Below, piece after piece: positions 12,217 through 13,659 of a stretch of 13,659 nt of DNA. How positions within the stretch are numbered: the first letter of the stretch is position 1; every line of letters begins with the position of its first letter. Made by a program: the position numbers and the translations under genes. Location: positions 12,370 through 26,028 of the forward strand of contig DHQM01000144.1 of assembly GCA_002408105.1 (NCBI GenBank), given 5' to 3'. The notes below the pieces were generated by a model, which searched no databases, was not told the origin of the DNA, and saw only the letters and a program-made list of their open reading frames with translations. The DNA is from Gammaproteobacteria bacterium UBA5338 (GTDB lineage: Bacteria; Pseudomonadota; Gammaproteobacteria; Pseudomonadales; UBA5862).

Positions 12217-12236
12217 GGCTGCTGCGCAAAGCAGCC
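12217..12236 (-). promoter_or_regulatory. Leader hairpin 1 at the 5' end of the glycosyltransferase transcript
   Basis: A perfect 7-bp inverted repeat, GGCTGCT (12217-12223) and AGCAGCC (12230-12236), has a 6-base loop. From the predicted start site near 12239 it would form at the very 5' end of the mRNA. Such stems can stabilise transcripts or act as regulatory folds. No T tract follows. Confidence 0.4.
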
Positions 12237-12245
12237 GTGCACACT

Positions 12246-12274
12246 ATTCTATGACGCGATTATTTCGCAGACAA
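12246..12274 (-). promoter_or_regulatory. Sigma70-like promoter of the glycosyltransferase operon
   Basis: On the minus strand, -35 TTGTCT (12269-12274, 4 of 6 consensus) is separated by exactly 17 bases from -10 TAGAAT (12246-12251, 5 of 6). The start would be near 12239, giving a leader of about 120 bases before the glycosyltransferase ATG. It lies just downstream of the HDOD gene stop, so the operon has its own promoter. No terminator is seen after the HDOD gene, and read-through is possible. Confidence 0.6.
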
Positions 12275-12313
12275 CACAGGGACTTAACCTGCGGGGTGAC
12301 CCGGGGAAAGGAG

Positions 12314-13225
12314 TTACACGGTGGGGTGTGCGACCGATGCGGCACCGGACAGGAATACGCTGGTGAGTTCCCAGGACTCAGCGCTCACATACCGCACCAC
12401 CTCCGGCAGCACTGCCGGGCGCAAGCCGCTCAGTTTCCAAGCGACTGGATCGATCAATCCCAGATACCCCTCGGAGGTGGCATCCGACACCGAGTCCTGC
12501 TCCAGGTGCAGTGCCACACGGTGCGCAATGTGAATGATCGCGCCAGCACCCTGGTGGTCGGGGCAGAGACTGAGCGGCGCGTGCAGGCCGGCGACCGGCT
12601 GAACCAACCGAGGAGGCATCGCCCACCGCTCCATCAGCGCGGCGCTCACTGCGGTGAGGGGATAGCCAAGGCGGTTCTGCTCCTGCCGCCAGACCGGTTC
12701 GGAGGCGGGCGCAGTCGCGAGCTCAACCGCCAATTGCGGAACGGATTCATAGAGGGCCAGCCAACCCAGGTGATGCAAGAGCCCAGCGGTGAACAGCTGC
12801 TCACGCCTCGGGTGGCTGCGCAGGCGGCCCAGCAAACGGGCGGCGAGCGCGCAGTGCACGTTGCGCGCCCAGAACGCATGCAGATCGACCTCAAGGGGCA
12901 CCGGCCCTCGGTACAGGTTGGCCGCCGATGCGGCGACTGCCAGATGATAGAGTTCGTCAACCCCAATCAAAGTGATGGCTTTGGCGACCGAGTCCACCTC
13001 CCCATAGCGGGCAAAGGTTGCGCTGTTGGTGAGGTGCAGCAAACGGGCAGTGAGGGCCGCGTCACAGGCAATCAACTGAGCAAAATCGCGTGCCGAGGCA
13101 CGCTCATCTTCCAGCAGAGCCTGAAGCTGCAGGCAAACCTCAGGCAAGGCAATCAGATGTTCGACCTGTTCCGCGAGCGTTCGAGGGTCAAATTGCGGGT
13201 CAGAGCAAGCGGAGCTTAAAGTCAT
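12314..13225 (-). CDS. HDOD domain-containing regulatory protein
   Basis: The 303-residue protein matches the HDOD domain, a relative of HD phosphohydrolases that usually lacks enzyme activity and serves as a signalling or scaffold module. Signature segments are CDAALTARLLHLTNSATF (54-71), SVAKAITLIGVDELYHL (79-95), FWARNVHCALAARLL (118-132), the GLLHHLGWLAL segment (148-158), ALMERWAMPP (206-215), and a final H in the GLHAPLSL segment. The usual HD pair reads HH in the GLLHHLG segment, so the metal site is probably not intact. No second domain such as GGDEF, EAL or a receiver is present. The ATG at 13225 has GAGG 6 to 7 bases upstream. An in-frame TTG further up at 13273 has no such support. 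The target process is unknown. It is divergent from a short-chain dehydrogenase and upstream of the glycosyltransferase operon. Confidence 0.88.
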   Translation of the reverse strand: MTLSSACSDPQFDPRTLAEQVEHLIALPEVCLQLQALLEDERASARDFAQLIACDAALTARLLHLTNSATFARYGEVDSVAKAITLIGVDELYHLAVAASAANLYRGPVPLEVDLHAFWARNVHCALAARLLGRLRSHPRREQLFTAGLLHHLGWLALYESVPQLAVELATAPASEPVWRQEQNRLGYPLTAVSAALMERWAMPPRLVQPVAGLHAPLSLCPDHQGAGAIIHIAHRVALHLEQDSVSDATSEGYLGLIDPVAWKLSGLRPAVLPEVVRYVSAESWELTSVFLSGAASVAHPTV

Positions 13226-13305
13226 CAATGGCCTCGAACTGATCGTTACTTGTTCAAGCTTAGACCGCTTCAACCAGCCAACAACTCACCATGGAGAAGA
13301 ATTTG

Positions 13306-13659
13306 ATGGACCTCGAAGTCCGCGGCAAAACCGCATTGATCACCGGCAGCGATCGAGGAACTGGCCGAGCGATTGCTCAGCGGTTTACGGAGGCCGGTGT
13401 TCGGGTGGTCCTGCACGGCAACGAACGTCTACCCGAACCGCTGCCCGGGGCATGCGACTGCGTCCAGGGTGACCTGTGCAGTGACGACGGCGCCGCGGCA
13501 GTCGTCGAGCAGGTGCGGGAACGGGTCGGTGATGTGGACATACTGGTCAACAACCTGGGGGCAGCCGTGCGCGGCGACTGGACCCACTTCGACCTCGAGT
13601 CATGGCTCGCAAGTTACGCGCGCAACACCCTGTCCGCGGTGCGCATGGCCCATGCATTA
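13306..13659 (+). CDS. Short-chain dehydrogenase/reductase, N-terminal part (runs off window)
   Basis: The first 118 codons are present. The translation begins MDLEVRGKTALITGSDRGTG and has the nucleotide-binding TGxxxGxG motif (TGSDRGTG, 13-20). It also has the DL pair in QGDLCSDD (near 56) and the NNLG version of the NNAG motif (82-85). The Asn in ARNTLSAVRMAHAL lies where the catalytic Asn is expected. The catalytic Tyr-x-x-x-Lys lies beyond the window, so activity cannot be judged. The fold oxidises or reduces alcohols and ketones with NAD(P). The substrate is unknown. The start at 13306 follows GGAG (13293-13296) at 9 bases. An in-frame ATG at 13291 has no ribosome-binding site. The HDOD gene is divergent across 80 bases, in which I see no convincing promoter. 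Confidence 0.88.
   Translation, partial: MDLEVRGKTALITGSDRGTGRAIAQRFTEAGVRVVLHGNERLPEPLPGACDCVQGDLCSDDGAAAVVEQVRERVGDVDILVNNLGAAVRGDWTHFDLESWLASYARNTLSAVRMAHAL

Noticed and set aside
13249..13258. CTTGTTCAAG inverted repeat between the HDOD and SDR genes as an operator
   Set aside because: Only a 4-bp arm with a 2-base centre. Too short to separate from chance, with no matching copy seen in the window.

Overview
The window is a gene-dense chromosomal segment from a GC-rich Gammaproteobacterium. The evidence is conserved gene order and protein similarity: an E. coli/Pseudomonas-like block (parE, cpdA, a YqiB-family gene, nudF, thiC, with tolC divergent) next to lipopolysaccharide inner-core genes (waaA, hldE). 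I cannot name the genus. No tRNA, rRNA, IS element, prophage or CRISPR array is visible, and no gene-free stretch exceeds about 200 bases.

Region 1 (1-4203, minus strand) is a tightly packed series read thiC > nudF > yqiB-like > cpdA > parE. Several genes overlap. parE is cut by the window edge. The yqiA esterase gene that sits between cpdA and parE in E. coli is absent. thiC faces away from tolC across a 185-base intergenic region that carries an extended -10 promoter for tolC. I find no TPP riboswitch there.

Region 2 (4204-8490) holds tolC on the plus strand, which converges with the hldE-waaA operon on the minus strand. TolC is an outer-membrane efflux/secretion channel. HldE makes the ADP-heptose precursor and WaaA adds Kdo to lipid A. 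Both therefore act in building the LPS inner core.

Region 3 (8491-12313) is the least described part. A plus-strand small-molecule-type methyltransferase converges with, and overlaps by 54 bases, a minus-strand operon. That operon encodes a GT4 glycosyltransferase, a second methyltransferase and an alpha-helical barrel protein of the type often auto-labelled 'prenyltransferase'. The operon has a good sigma70-like promoter and a leader with two hairpins. The four genes look like one unit that makes or modifies a methylated glycan or glycolipid. Its product is unknown to me, and it is my best candidate for an undescribed system.

Region 4 (12314-13659) has an HDOD-domain regulatory protein on the minus strand. 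Divergent from it is the 5' part of a short-chain dehydrogenase/reductase gene that runs off the window.
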